Source of the DNA: Chryseobacterium pennipullorum
GTDB taxonomy: Bacteria; Bacteroidota; Bacteroidia; Flavobacteriales; Weeksellaceae
Reading direction: 5' to 3'
Length of the DNA stretch: 64,000 nt
NCBI RefSeq assembly: GCF_003384725.1
Contig: NZ_QNVV01000003.1
Coordinates: 358,614-422,613 of the forward strand
Both the position numbers and the translations under genes were made by a program. Below, one piece after another: positions 35,920-44,558 of this stretch. Within the stretch, counting starts at the first letter, position 1; each line of letters opens with the position of its first letter. A model generated the notes under the pieces. The model had not been told where the DNA came from and searched no databases. It worked only from the letters and a program-made list of their open reading frames with translations.

Positions 35920-36669
35920 TCAATTATCTTTCCCGGTGTAGTAGTTATAATCTTTGATAATCACATTGATAAACTGCTTTTCCGTCATTTTAGTGGGGTC
36001 TATCTCCAGTTTCAGGATACTTTTTATTTTATCCGAAAGCCTGCTGATGATTTGGCGGTCATCTACTTTTAACGCTTTGGTGTAATTATCTTTGATAATC
36101 CTCATATCATTATCGCTTAATGCAATAACCTGAGGAAAGGAAGGCACATAATCTTCTCGGATGTTTTCGAGAATAGTATGGGAAATGTTGATATTATTTT
36201 TCAGGGAGATGACGGCGGTTCCGGATGCTATATCCCCCAACCGCTGATTGTTTTTGGAAATAATCATGGATATAAGGCCTACCGCTCCTGCAAAAGAAAC
36301 ATCAATCAGCCTGAATACCCATCGGATCATGTAATCTCCGAAACTTGCCTGATAGCCGTCAATTTTTACAACCTTTATTTTCATCAGTTTTTTACCCGGG
36401 GTCTGGCCTTCCATAAGGCTTTCCAGAACTACAGGATAAATATAAACAGGAAAAGTAAGTACAATATAAACTGCCATAACAGACCACTCATCAAGGCCTC
36501 TCAATAAATAACCCAGGTCGAAAATAGTAAAGAACAGATAGAGCACCAGAACAACATAGGCGACCCTTATCAGAAGATCTATGATGAATGCGAGCATCCT
36601 TTCTCCAACACTGGCAATGTTAAAGTTAATATTTACATTTTGTGAAGTATTTATCGCAATTTGAGACAT
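35920..36669 (-). CDS. RDD family membrane protein
   Basis: A 249-residue protein. An N-terminal cytoplasmic stretch leads to the RDD-type membrane domain (about 20-160) with the family's ERMLAFIIDLLIR, the GQTPGKKLMKIKVV loop, and the DxxxR pair (residues 20-38). A ~90-residue cytoplasmic C-terminal part follows. It is divergent from SpoIIM across a 28-base gap and so part of the MoxR-type cluster that follows. RDD proteins are often transporter-like or modulators of such membrane complexes. Confidence 0.92.
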   Translation of the reverse strand: MSQIAINTSQNVNINFNIASVGERMLAFIIDLLIRVAYVVLVLYLFFTIFDLGYLLRGLDEWSVMAVYIVLTFPVYIYPVVLESLMEGQTPGKKLMKIKVVKIDGYQASFGDYMIRWVFRLIDVSFAGAVGLISMIISKNNQRLGDIASGTAVISLKNNINISHTILENIREDYVPSFPQVIALSDNDMRIIKDNYTKALKVDDRQIISRLSDKIKSILKLEIDPTKMTEKQFINVIIKDYNYYTGKDN

Positions 36670-36697
36670 ATTTTTTATTATTTTAGCCTTTACAATT

Positions 36698-37681
36698 ATG
36701 AGAGAAGTTTATTTCATTAAACAAAATAAAGAAAAATGGTTGGGAATAGAACAGGTTATTCAAGGGAAAATTAAAAAAAATCCTGATGACCTGTCTTCAT
36801 TGTATATCAACCTGATCAATGACCTTTCTTTCGCTCAGACTTATTATCCTAAAAGTAATACTACGGTTTATCTGAATCACCTGTCCTCTCAGATTTTTCA
36901 GAAGATTTATAAAACCAAAAGAGTAGAAGAAAACAGATTGATTTATTTCTTCAAAACCGAAGTTCCGCTGCTGGTTTACCAGTATCGAAGATATCTCCTG
37001 TATGCGTTTCTTTTTTTTATATTATTTACGTCAATCGGCGTGCTTTCTGCCATCTATGATAAAGATTTTGTCAATATTATCCTGGGGGAAAGCTACGTCA
37101 ATGAAACCATTGAGAACATTAAGAATGATAATGCCGTAGGCGTGTATCAGAGCGGAAGTACCTGGGGCAGTACGATTGGTATTATTTTTAATAATATCAA
37201 AGTGGGTGCGAAACTCTACATCTATGGCGTTGCAGGTGGGGTAGGCACCTTGTTTGCCCTTCTTTCCAACAGTGTAATGCTGGGGTCCTTTCAATACTTT
37301 TTCTATGATTACGGTGCTTTGAAAGACAGTGCCAGAGGAATATGGCTGCATGGGGTTTTTGAGATTTTTGCCATGGTGGTGGAGGCTATGTGCGGATTGA
37401 TCCTGGGCGCTTCTATTCTTTTTCCGAAAACTTTTTCGAGATTTAATTCTTTTAAAAAAGGCTTTAAGGACTCATTTAAAATATTTCTAAGTACAGTTCC
37501 ATTCACAATATGTGCAGGGATTATTGAAGGATATGTTACAAGGCATGCGCTAAAAATGCCTTTAGCGCTGAACCTCGTGATCATTTTGGGTTCGCTTGCA
37601 ATCATAGGATTTTACTATTTTGTGTATCCATCTATTGTTCATAAAAAAACTAATAAACACATCGATGATGCAATTTTATAA
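36698..37681 (+). CDS. SpoIIM-like (stage II sporulation M / DUF95) membrane protein
   Basis: A 327-residue protein. The N-terminal ~95 residues are cytoplasmic. It has several membrane helices (about 103-125, 160-200, 220-255, 270-315), and the family segments NNIKVGAKLYIYGVAGGVGTLFAL (core KLYIYGVAGGVGT) and HGVFEIFAMVVEAMCGL are present. It is a frequent partner of RDD and MoxR/DUF58 genes in Bacteroidota. It does not imply sporulation. The next gene's start overlaps its end by about 14 bases. Confidence 0.92.
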   Translation: MREVYFIKQNKEKWLGIEQVIQGKIKKNPDDLSSLYINLINDLSFAQTYYPKSNTTVYLNHLSSQIFQKIYKTKRVEENRLIYFFKTEVPLLVYQYRRYLLYAFLFFILFTSIGVLSAIYDKDFVNIILGESYVNETIENIKNDNAVGVYQSGSTWGSTIGIIFNNIKVGAKLYIYGVAGGVGTLFALLSNSVMLGSFQYFFYDYGALKDSARGIWLHGVFEIFAMVVEAMCGLILGASILFPKTFSRFNSFKKGFKDSFKIFLSTVPFTICAGIIEGYVTRHALKMPLALNLVIILGSLAIIGFYYFVYPSIVHKKTNKHIDDAIL

Positions 37682-38627
37682 AAAAAGAGATTTCGGAACT
37701 TTCATCAGTGACAGTCTCAGCTTTTTCAAACTTTACGGAAAGAATTATTTCAAAAACTATATTTTGATCAATGGTTTGCTGTTGATTTTAATGGTCACTG
37801 TTCTTATTTTTGGGTACAGAGAGATCTTTTCACAGCTTTTTGGATCTAATCTGGGTGGTGATACCTATTATTTTGAGCGCTATTTCTCAGATAATGCCGG
37901 AATGCTGATTACCGTTGGAATTATTATATTTTTTCTTTGTATGGTTTTGGCGATTGTAAATTACCTGTATCCTGTCTTTTATCTGAAAAGAATTGCTCAG
38001 GGTGAAGAAAATATAAAGACAGATGAGATTTTGGGTGATTTTAAAACGAATATAGGAAAGATCGGAAAGCTATGTCTGGGAATGATGTTTATCGTTATGC
38101 CGCTGGCTGTTTTCGTGATTGGCTTTTCCTATGCACTGATGTTTATTATTATCGGATTCTTCCTTATACTTCTTATTTATCCAACGATATTTAATGTTAT
38201 TACCTTTTTGATGTATGACTATTTTAATTCAAAAAGGGGATTTCTGGAAAGTTTGAGTTACTCGATACGGTCACAGTTTTCCTACCCGAATGGAAGTGAG
38301 AAATCGCCGTACTGGAAGTATTGGGCATCAGCATTTATCATGTTTATTATGATTTACATGACGACATCAGTATTCACTTTTGTTCCTATGCTGTTTTTTT
38401 ACGGATCAATTCTTACTTCGGCACCGGACGGAAATTTTGAGCAAAATCCTTTTACGGGTACTGCGGGAATTATCTTTTTTGTATTTTATGGAATTTCAAT
38501 TCTTCTTTCATTTTTTCTTTCGAATCTGATGTATGTGAATGCCGGCCTAATGTATTATGACAGCAGAACAGATCTTCATCAGAAAGTTGAACTTGCAGAA
38601 ATAGACACCATTGGTATCAATGAATAA
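37668..38627 (+). CDS. Multi-pass membrane protein of MoxR-DUF58 cluster
   Basis: A 319-residue integral membrane protein with about six hydrophobic helices, no named family recognised. The start was set to the ATG at 37668 (QFYKKRDFGTFISDS). The frame reads further up to a TTG at 37620, but that stretch lies fully inside SpoIIM. It overlaps the SpoIIM stop by 14 bases and the DUF4129 start by 8. Such overlapping order marks it as a genuine member of the membrane complex operon; substrate unknown. Confidence 0.85.
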   Translation: MQFYKKRDFGTFISDSLSFFKLYGKNYFKNYILINGLLLILMVTVLIFGYREIFSQLFGSNLGGDTYYFERYFSDNAGMLITVGIIIFFLCMVLAIVNYLYPVFYLKRIAQGEENIKTDEILGDFKTNIGKIGKLCLGMMFIVMPLAVFVIGFSYALMFIIIGFFLILLIYPTIFNVITFLMYDYFNSKRGFLESLSYSIRSQFSYPNGSEKSPYWKYWASAFIMFIMIYMTTSVFTFVPMLFFYGSILTSAPDGNFEQNPFTGTAGIIFFVFYGISILLSFFLSNLMYVNAGLMYYDSRTDLHQKVELAEIDTIGINE

Positions 38628-39408
38628 ATATCTTGTTTTCTTACTGTTTTTCACAATTTCCGGACCTTTTAAGGCCCAGGACGGAACCCTTGCAGATGAT
38701 TATTTAGGAGATTCTCTCGGGACGGTCCATTACAGGAATATGCTGCGTGCAGACTCTGTGTTATTGAAAAATCCGGTATCAGAGAACATTGTATATCCTA
38801 AAGAATTTAAAGAAAACATTCCGTCAAGATATAAGGGAAATGAATTTGACTATTCGGTTTCTAAACCCCGGGAGTCTTTCTGGGAGAAGCTGCTCAGGAA
38901 AGTAGACAGAATTCTGAGAGGAATTTTTGGAGAGACGGCTTTCAGCAAATCGGCTGAATTGACAAATGTACTGATCCGCCTGTTTGCGATCATTCTTGTA
39001 GGCTTCCTTCTTTATTTCATTATTCGCTATATTATTGGTAAAGATGGTAATTTTATTTTTGTTAAGAGAAATAAAAAGCTGAATCTCAATGTGGAAGAAT
39101 TGCATGAAAATATCCACGAGATTAATTTTCCGGAGAGTATTGCAAAATTTGAGCGGGAAGGAGATTTCCGTTCAGCAATACGGTATCAGTTTTTACTTAT
39201 CCTTAAAAAGCTAAGTGATAAAAAACTCATTAACTGGAATCCGGAAAAAACAAACAGGGATTACGCCGCAGAGTTAAAGGCTCCACATCTGAAAAGTGAA
39301 TTTTCTGCGTTGTCATACATTTTTGATTATGTTTGGTACGGAGAATTCAATATTGAAGAAGAAAACTATCAGAAATTCAAGAATCAGTATCAGACTTTTA
39401 AACCGTAA
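38620..39408 (+). CDS. DUF4129 domain protein
   Basis: A 262-residue protein with a signal peptide (about 1-17), one membrane helix (~120-142) and a C-terminal cytoplasmic DUF4129 part (~165-260; GDFRSAIRYQFLLILKKLSDKKLI, core AIRYQFLLILKKL, and FDYVWYGEF). DUF4129 regions accompany transglutaminase and MoxR clusters. The start is the ATG at 38620 rather than the TTG at 38611, and it overlaps the upstream gene by 8 bases. Its role is probably assembly of a membrane complex. Confidence 0.9.
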   Translation: MNKYLVFLLFFTISGPFKAQDGTLADDYLGDSLGTVHYRNMLRADSVLLKNPVSENIVYPKEFKENIPSRYKGNEFDYSVSKPRESFWEKLLRKVDRILRGIFGETAFSKSAELTNVLIRLFAIILVGFLLYFIIRYIIGKDGNFIFVKRNKKLNLNVEELHENIHEINFPESIAKFEREGDFRSAIRYQFLLILKKLSDKKLINWNPEKTNRDYAAELKAPHLKSEFSALSYIFDYVWYGEFNIEEENYQKFKNQYQTFKP

Positions 39409-39418
39409 CTAATTGACC

Positions 39419-40576
39419 ATGAATAAAAATTTCAAAATATATGCTGTAATTTTCATCGTTGTGATGATTATTTTGGCGTTGCTTGAAGTTAACAAGAAAG
39501 AAACGACGGATTGGCGTAAAAATTTTGATATTAATGAAAAGTCTCCCTTCGGTCTGTTTGTCTTTAACAGTGAGGCCAGCCATCTCTTTAAAAATAAGCT
39601 CACGAAGGTAGATAAGACTCCCTATGAATATTATAGTCAGCGGAAAAAAGCGGTTCACAATATTGTGGTTATCGAAAATGATATAGACTCTGAATCGTGG
39701 AAGAAAATCCTGACTCAGGTATCTGAAGGTTCAGACGCTATGCTTATGGCAAGCCGCATTCCTAAAGAAATTTCGGACAGTATCGGATATTATGATTCAG
39801 AGATCTCATTTCAGGATGAAAATGTACTGAAACTGACGGATAAAAAGTATCAGAATGATTTTATTAAATTAGATAAATTCCCATCCGGAAGAGGCTTCTC
39901 ATATATCAAACCTAAAGTGGAGGTTCTTGGAAAGACTGTTGAGAAAAAGAATGCCGATCAGGCGAATTTTATCAAAGTGAAATTTGGAAAAGGTAACCTA
40001 TATGTTCATAGTGAGCCTCTGTTTCTTACGAACTATTACCTTCTAAAGCCGGGAAATGTAAAATACGCCCAGGATATTTTTTCTTATCTTCCGGATAGGG
40101 AAACACTCTGGTTTGTTACAAATGATACAAAAGTGTCCCGCTTTTTCATGCGATTTGTATTGGGGAATCCTGCCTTAAAATATGCATGGTGGGTGCTTCT
40201 GGGCGGACTTGTACTGTTTATTTTCTTTAATGCAAAAAGAAAGCAAAGAATAGTACCCATCGTAGAGCCTCTGAGAAATACTTCGCTGGACTTTGTAAAA
40301 AGCATCGGAAATCTGTATCTTCAGGAAGGAGATTTTCATGATATGATGGCTAAGAAGGCTCAATATTTTTTGAATAAAGTAAGAATCGATCTGCTTATTG
40401 ATACACAGAATTTAGATGCGGAGTTTGAAAAAAAACTACAGCTGAAAACAGGGAAACCCGTGGAACAGATCAGTGAAGCAATTGCCCTCATCAAAAGAGC
40501 ACAGGATCCTTATGCGAGTGTGATGAAGGAAGATCTTACAAAGATTAATACTCTTCTCGATGAAATACTAAAATAA
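39419..40576 (+). CDS. DUF4350 domain protein
   Basis: A 385-residue membrane protein: an N-terminal membrane helix (about 5-23), an extracytoplasmic DUF4350-like domain (about 40-225; IVVIENDIDSESW, FVSGGSDAMLMA-like SEGSDAMLMA), a second membrane helix (~260-282), and a cytoplasmic helical C-terminus rich in Leu/Lys. The start is the ATG at 39419; a TTG at 39413 would add two residues. It follows DUF4129 by 10 bases, as in other Bacteroidota MoxR clusters. Confidence 0.88.
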   Translation: MNKNFKIYAVIFIVVMIILALLEVNKKETTDWRKNFDINEKSPFGLFVFNSEASHLFKNKLTKVDKTPYEYYSQRKKAVHNIVVIENDIDSESWKKILTQVSEGSDAMLMASRIPKEISDSIGYYDSEISFQDENVLKLTDKKYQNDFIKLDKFPSGRGFSYIKPKVEVLGKTVEKKNADQANFIKVKFGKGNLYVHSEPLFLTNYYLLKPGNVKYAQDIFSYLPDRETLWFVTNDTKVSRFFMRFVLGNPALKYAWWVLLGGLVLFIFFNAKRKQRIVPIVEPLRNTSLDFVKSIGNLYLQEGDFHDMMAKKAQYFLNKVRIDLLIDTQNLDAEFEKKLQLKTGKPVEQISEAIALIKRAQDPYASVMKEDLTKINTLLDEILK

Positions 40577-40686
40577 TATAACAATATAAACTATAACAAT
40601 GGAGCAGTTATCAATGATCAGAACGACCATTCCGGAATACAGGATAATTTGTTACATGAATACATTTGTTAGACAAATACATTAAT

Positions 40687-41718
40687 ATGGAAAACACAGA
40701 TCAGTCAAACATAGAAAATCAAAGTGATATAAACCTCAATAAGCAGGAAGATCAGTTTCACTCAAGGATAGACATGATAGAGCTTCGGGCCAGTCTCGAT
40801 AAAGTAAAAAGGGAAATAGCAAAAGTAATCGTGGGGCAGGAAAGTATGATAGAACATCTTTTGGCTGCGTTGCTTTCCAACGGGCATGTTCTGATTGAAG
40901 GGGTTCCCGGAGTAGCAAAAACCATTACCGCAAAACTTTTGGCCAGAACCGTAGATGTAGGTTTCAGCAGGATTCAGTTCACTCCCGATTTGATGCCATC
41001 CGATATTCTGGGTACTTCAGTTTTCAGTGTGAAAAACTCTGAATTCGAATTTAAAAAAGGACCCATTTTTTCCAACTTCATATTAATTGATGAGATCAAC
41101 AGGTCACCTGCGAAAACACAGGCTGCACTGTTTGAGGTGATGGAAGAGAGGCAGATTACCATGGATGGCACCCGCTATGTAATGGATGAGCCATTTCTGG
41201 TAGTGGCTACACAAAATCCTATTGAGCATGAAGGGACCTACAGACTTCCGGAAGCTCAGCTGGATCGTTTTCTGTTTAAAATCAACGTTGGATATCCAAA
41301 CCTGGAACAGGAAATTGCGATCATAAAAAACCAGCACGAAAGTAAGAAAGATGATAAAACAGAAGGCGTTAACCACGTTATCAATGCCGAACAGCTTAAA
41401 AACTATCAGCACCTGGTGAAAGAAATCATTGTGGAAGGGCAGCTGATGGAATACATCGCCAAAATAATCATTAATACCCGAGAAAATCAGTTTCTGTATC
41501 TGGGAGCATCACCCAGAGCATCGCTGGCTCTCCTTACTGCTTCAAAAGCATTCGCTGCATTAAGAGGCAGGGATTTTGTCACTCCTGAAGATATTAAAGA
41601 AGCAAGTTATGCTGTTTTAAGACATAGGGTCATTGTCTCTCCAGAACGTGAAATGGAAGGACTTACTGCAGATGAAATTATCCGTCAGATTTTAGAGGGA
41701 ATAGAAATTCCGAGATAG
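40687..41718 (+). CDS. MoxR-type AAA+ ATPase
   Basis: A 343-residue chaperone-like ATPase. Walker A is GVPGVAKT (about 78), Walker B is FILIDEINRSPAKTQ (about 140), sensor 1 is VATQNPIEHEGTYRLPEAQLDRF (core TQNPIEHEGTYRLPEAQLD, about 178-200), and the GASPRAS motif is near 280. The start ATG at 40687 was chosen because the segment upstream to the TTG at 40666 is unlike MoxR. MoxR typically works on DUF58/VWA partners such as the gene at 42200, with which it is normally contiguous. Here an insertion (41716-42195) separates them, and its left end supplies the stop codon. Confidence 0.95.
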   Translation: MENTDQSNIENQSDINLNKQEDQFHSRIDMIELRASLDKVKREIAKVIVGQESMIEHLLAALLSNGHVLIEGVPGVAKTITAKLLARTVDVGFSRIQFTPDLMPSDILGTSVFSVKNSEFEFKKGPIFSNFILIDEINRSPAKTQAALFEVMEERQITMDGTRYVMDEPFLVVATQNPIEHEGTYRLPEAQLDRFLFKINVGYPNLEQEIAIIKNQHESKKDDKTEGVNHVINAEQLKNYQHLVKEIIVEGQLMEYIAKIIINTRENQFLYLGASPRASLALLTASKAFAALRGRDFVTPEDIKEASYAVLRHRVIVSPEREMEGLTADEIIRQILEGIEIPR

Positions 41719-42195
41719 GTAGCAGATAATAGGTGAGAGGTAATGGATAGGCAAAATTAATTAAAAGCCAAAATATTCAATAGGGCAAATTTTAAAGAGC
41801 TTTTAGTTTGGCACCAGTCTATTGGTTTTGTAACTGAAATGTATAGAATTACAGAAACTTTTCCTAAAGCCGAAATCTACAGATTAGTGTCACAAATCAG
41901 AAGAGCCGTTATTTCTATACCATCCCATATTGCTGAGGAAAACTCGAGAATAAGCAAACCTGCTTATCTGCAATTTTTAAAAATATCAAGAGGCAGTTGC
42001 AGAAGTAGAAACACAATTAGTAATTTCAAAAAACCTCAAATTTTTAAACGGAGATGAATATGTAAAATTAAATAGAGGCTTATAGAAATATCGAAAATGT
42101 TAAACGGCTTAAAAAACGCTCTCCAACAATAATAATGACAGAGATAAAGTTCATAAACGTCCACCGAAAACCTTTTAGCTGCAACCTGCAACCTA
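41716..42195. mobile_element. Inserted element with TAGGTwGyAG inverted ends, carrying pseudogene
   Basis: TAGGTAGCAG (41716-41725) and CTGCAACCTA (42186-42195) are inverse at 9 of 10 positions. The same termini frame a 107-base sequence at 26099-26205. The cargo is a decayed four-helix-bundle gene. No transposase is present and no clear target duplication is seen. Confidence 0.45.
41761..42132 (+). pseudogene. Four-helix-bundle (S23/IVP-like) protein, frameshifted
   Basis: Reading three frames in turn recovers one four-helix-bundle protein. Frame a (41788 on) gives NFKELLVWHQSIGFVTEMY, then QIRRAVISIPSHIAEENSR. Near 42000 the frame shifts by one and continues AVAEVETQLVISKNLKFLNG. Near 42080 it shifts again and gives EISKMLNGLKNALQQ with stop at 42130-42132. 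The family is the one encoded in rRNA intervening sequences and in free-standing Bacteroidota loci. No ATG start remains at the 5' end. At least two frameshifts imply a dead gene. Confidence 0.82.
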
Positions 42196-42199
42196 ACCA

Positions 42200-43522
42200 A
42201 TGAAAAATTTATACATCAATACACGTTTCTTCTTTTCACTCGTTGGAGTGGGGATTCTGTATGTCCTGGCATTTTTCTTTCCGGGGATGATGTGGGTCGC
42301 ACACATTGTCCTTATGATGTGTTTTCTTGCTGCGATGGTAGATTACCTATTGATATTTAATCAAAAGAATGCACTACAGGCGCAAAGAATATTACCGGAA
42401 AAACTTTCTAACGGTGATGAGAATTTTGTAAAAATTGATATAAAAAATAATTATAGCTTTAATATTACGGCTAAGGTCATCGATGAAATTCCTTTTCAGT
42501 TTCAGAAGAGAGATTTTCTGATTGAAAAGCATATCCGTTCAGGAGCTAATGCCTTTTTTCAGTATACTTTAGAGCCTAAAGAAAGAGGCGAATATTATTT
42601 CGGAAGCCTTAATATTTACATTTCTTCCCCTCTGGGATTCGTTTCAAAGAGATTTAATTTTCAGAAAGACATTATGCTGAAGTCTTATCCTTCGTTCATT
42701 CATTTAAGAAAGTATGAACTGATGGCGTTGCAGAGTGAGTTTATGCTGGGAGGGATCAAAAAGGTCCGAAAGCTGGGGCATACCATGGAATTTGAGCAAA
42801 TCAAAGATTATGTACCGGGAGATGATATCAGAACGATCAACTGGAAGGCTACTTCTAAAGCAAACCGGCTCATGGTAAACCAGTTTCAGGATGAAAAATC
42901 TCAACGTATTTTTATACTGATTGATAAAGGACGAAGCATGAAGATGCCTTTCAATGGACTGAGCCTGCTGGATTATTCTATTAATGCTGCCATGGCATTA
43001 TCACATATTATTCTGAGAAAAGGTGACCGCGCAGGAATGATGACGTTCTCCAAAAGAGCTGAAAACAAAATTGCGGCGGATAACAAATCCGGACAGCTTA
43101 AGAAAATTTCTGAGGCTCTATACAACATTAAGACAGATTTCTTTGAAAGCGATTTCAACAGATTGTATCAGGATATAAAATATTCTGTCAACCAGAGAAG
43201 TCTGATTCTTTTATTCACCAATTTTGAAACAGTAGATGGGCTTAACCGCCAGCTGAAGTACCTTCGCGGTATTGCTAAGAATCATTTATTGGTCGTCGTT
43301 TTCTTCAAAAATTCAGAACTGCACACCCTGATTAATAAAAATCCTGAAAATATGCAGGAAATATATGATGAGATCATCGCTGAAAAATTTGAGTTTGAAA
43401 AGAAACTCATTATCCAGGAGCTCCGTAAATATGGAATTTATACGGTGTATACGCTTCCGGAAAATTTGAATATCGATGTTATCAATAAATATCTGGAGAT
43501 AAAAGCAAGAGGAATTTTATAA
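42200..43522 (+). CDS. DUF58 / von Willebrand-type protein, MoxR partner
   Basis: A 440-residue protein with an N-terminal pair of membrane helices (about 8-28 and 33-55), a beta-rich periplasmic or cytoplasmic middle, and a DUF58/VWA-like C-terminal half. The latter contains GDDIRTINWKATSKANRLMVNQF (core GDDIRTINWKATSKANRLM, about 210-229), and the MIDAS-like IDKGRSMKM (~246). It normally sits directly after moxR and is thought to be remodelled by it. The ATG at 42200 is 4 bases beyond the inserted element. Confidence 0.92.
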   Translation: MKNLYINTRFFFSLVGVGILYVLAFFFPGMMWVAHIVLMMCFLAAMVDYLLIFNQKNALQAQRILPEKLSNGDENFVKIDIKNNYSFNITAKVIDEIPFQFQKRDFLIEKHIRSGANAFFQYTLEPKERGEYYFGSLNIYISSPLGFVSKRFNFQKDIMLKSYPSFIHLRKYELMALQSEFMLGGIKKVRKLGHTMEFEQIKDYVPGDDIRTINWKATSKANRLMVNQFQDEKSQRIFILIDKGRSMKMPFNGLSLLDYSINAAMALSHIILRKGDRAGMMTFSKRAENKIAADNKSGQLKKISEALYNIKTDFFESDFNRLYQDIKYSVNQRSLILLFTNFETVDGLNRQLKYLRGIAKNHLLVVVFFKNSELHTLINKNPENMQEIYDEIIAEKFEFEKKLIIQELRKYGIYTVYTLPENLNIDVINKYLEIKARGIL

Positions 43523-43537
43523 TAAATATACTTGGGT

Positions 43538-44035
43538 ATGAGAAAACTAGTTTTTCTATTTTTAATAATATTTTCAACTGGCTTATGGTCTCAGTCATTA
43601 AATGGTATAATTCGTGATACACTCAAAAAAATAAATTCTCCAAAGTTTATTTTGACATTAAGAAGTACTTTCGACAAAACTATTTACAAAACTAATTCTG
43701 ATGAAGACGGACGATTTGATTTTGGAAAAGTTGAAAATGGAAAATATAAACTGAATATTATTGAAAATAATGACTACATCAGAAATGAATATAATATAGA
43801 TATTAAAGATGATACTGTAGTGCATTTAGTGGCAAATCAATATTGTAAATATCGAGAGAATAAGAATTCAATTTGTCCGATTTGTAAAACCGATAAAAAT
43901 GTTATTCCAATTTTTTATGGATTAGTTACAGAAACGTTCATGAAGAAAAATAAAAGTAAATATTATTTTGGAGGTTGTGAGCTTACATCTTGTAATCCTA
44001 AATACTATTGCAAAACAGAAGGCTTACAATTCTAA
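43538..44035 (+). CDS. Secreted protein with carboxypeptidase-like domain and C-terminal Cys cluster
   Basis: A 165-residue exported protein: signal peptide (about 1-18, cleaved near WSQS), a regulatory carboxypeptidase-D-like domain (~20-105; SDEDGRFDFGKVENGKYKL), and a C-terminal Cys cluster (CPICKTDKNVIPIFYGL, then GGCELTSCNPKYYC) that could bind a metal. I believe a similar ending (CxxC..NVIPIxYGL..GGC..C.P..YC) recurs in Bacteroidota proteins, but its role is not known to me. The gene is AT-richer than its neighbours. The ATG at 43538 is preferred to the TTG at 43532. Confidence 0.75.
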   Translation: MRKLVFLFLIIFSTGLWSQSLNGIIRDTLKKINSPKFILTLRSTFDKTIYKTNSDEDGRFDFGKVENGKYKLNIIENNDYIRNEYNIDIKDDTVVHLVANQYCKYRENKNSICPICKTDKNVIPIFYGLVTETFMKKNKSKYYFGGCELTSCNPKYYCKTEGLQF

Positions 44036-44082
44036 ATACTGGTGTAAGTATGTATAAAGAAATATTAAATTAAAATAATAAA

Positions 44083-44502
44083 ATGAAAATAACACTTAAT
44101 AGAATCAACGACGACTTTTTATTTGAATGTACAAACGGCCAGGGAAACTCCATCCTTTTGGACAATACTTCCCAACCCGGAGCCAAAGGGGTTTCTCCAA
44201 TGGAAAGTGTACTGATGGCTGTTGCCGGATGTAGCGGAATAGATGTGGTTTCCATTTTGAAGAAACAACGTCAGGAAATTAAAAGCTTCCAGGCAGAAGT
44301 AGAGGGAGAGAGGGTTCAGGTAGATGAGGCAAAGCCATTTAAATCAATTAAGGTGAAATTTCTTCTAGAGGGAGAAATTGATCCTAAAAAAGCTTTAAAG
44401 GCGGCTGAACTTTCCTTTGAAAAATATTGTTCCGTATCAAAAACTTTAGAACCGAATGTTGAAATCGGGTATGAGGTGCTTTTGAACGGAGAAAAAATTT
44501 AA
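44083..44502 (+). CDS. OsmC/Ohr-family peroxide-reducing protein
   Basis: A 139-residue OsmC-fold protein. The conserved Cys in GCSGIDVV (about 52) is the first redox Cys; a second lies in YCSVSKTLE (~116). The N-terminal Glu/Arg pattern of OsmC is present (PMESVLMAVAGCSG). Family members reduce organic hydroperoxides. It stands alone between an AT-rich gene and a convergent glycosidase. A bidirectional hairpin terminator follows at 44516-44541. Confidence 0.9.
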   Translation: MKITLNRINDDFLFECTNGQGNSILLDNTSQPGAKGVSPMESVLMAVAGCSGIDVVSILKKQRQEIKSFQAEVEGERVQVDEAKPFKSIKVKFLLEGEIDPKKALKAAELSFEKYCSVSKTLEPNVEIGYEVLLNGEKI

Positions 44503-44515
44503 TCTTTTATACAAC

Positions 44516-44541
44516 AAAAACCGGATGATCATCCGGTTTTT
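44516..44541. terminator. Bidirectional terminator between osmC and GH63-like genes
   Basis: CCGGATGATCATCCGG is a self-complementary hairpin flanked by As on the left and Ts on the right, so it works in both directions. Confidence 0.85.
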
Positions 44542-44558
44542 TTATGGTCTTTTGCTTA

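Noticed and set aside
40600..40686. 28-codon ORF before moxR
   Set aside because: No conservation signal or start site evidence; probably chance. A TACATTTG at 40661-40668 may be an internal promoter, but no TTG is at -33.
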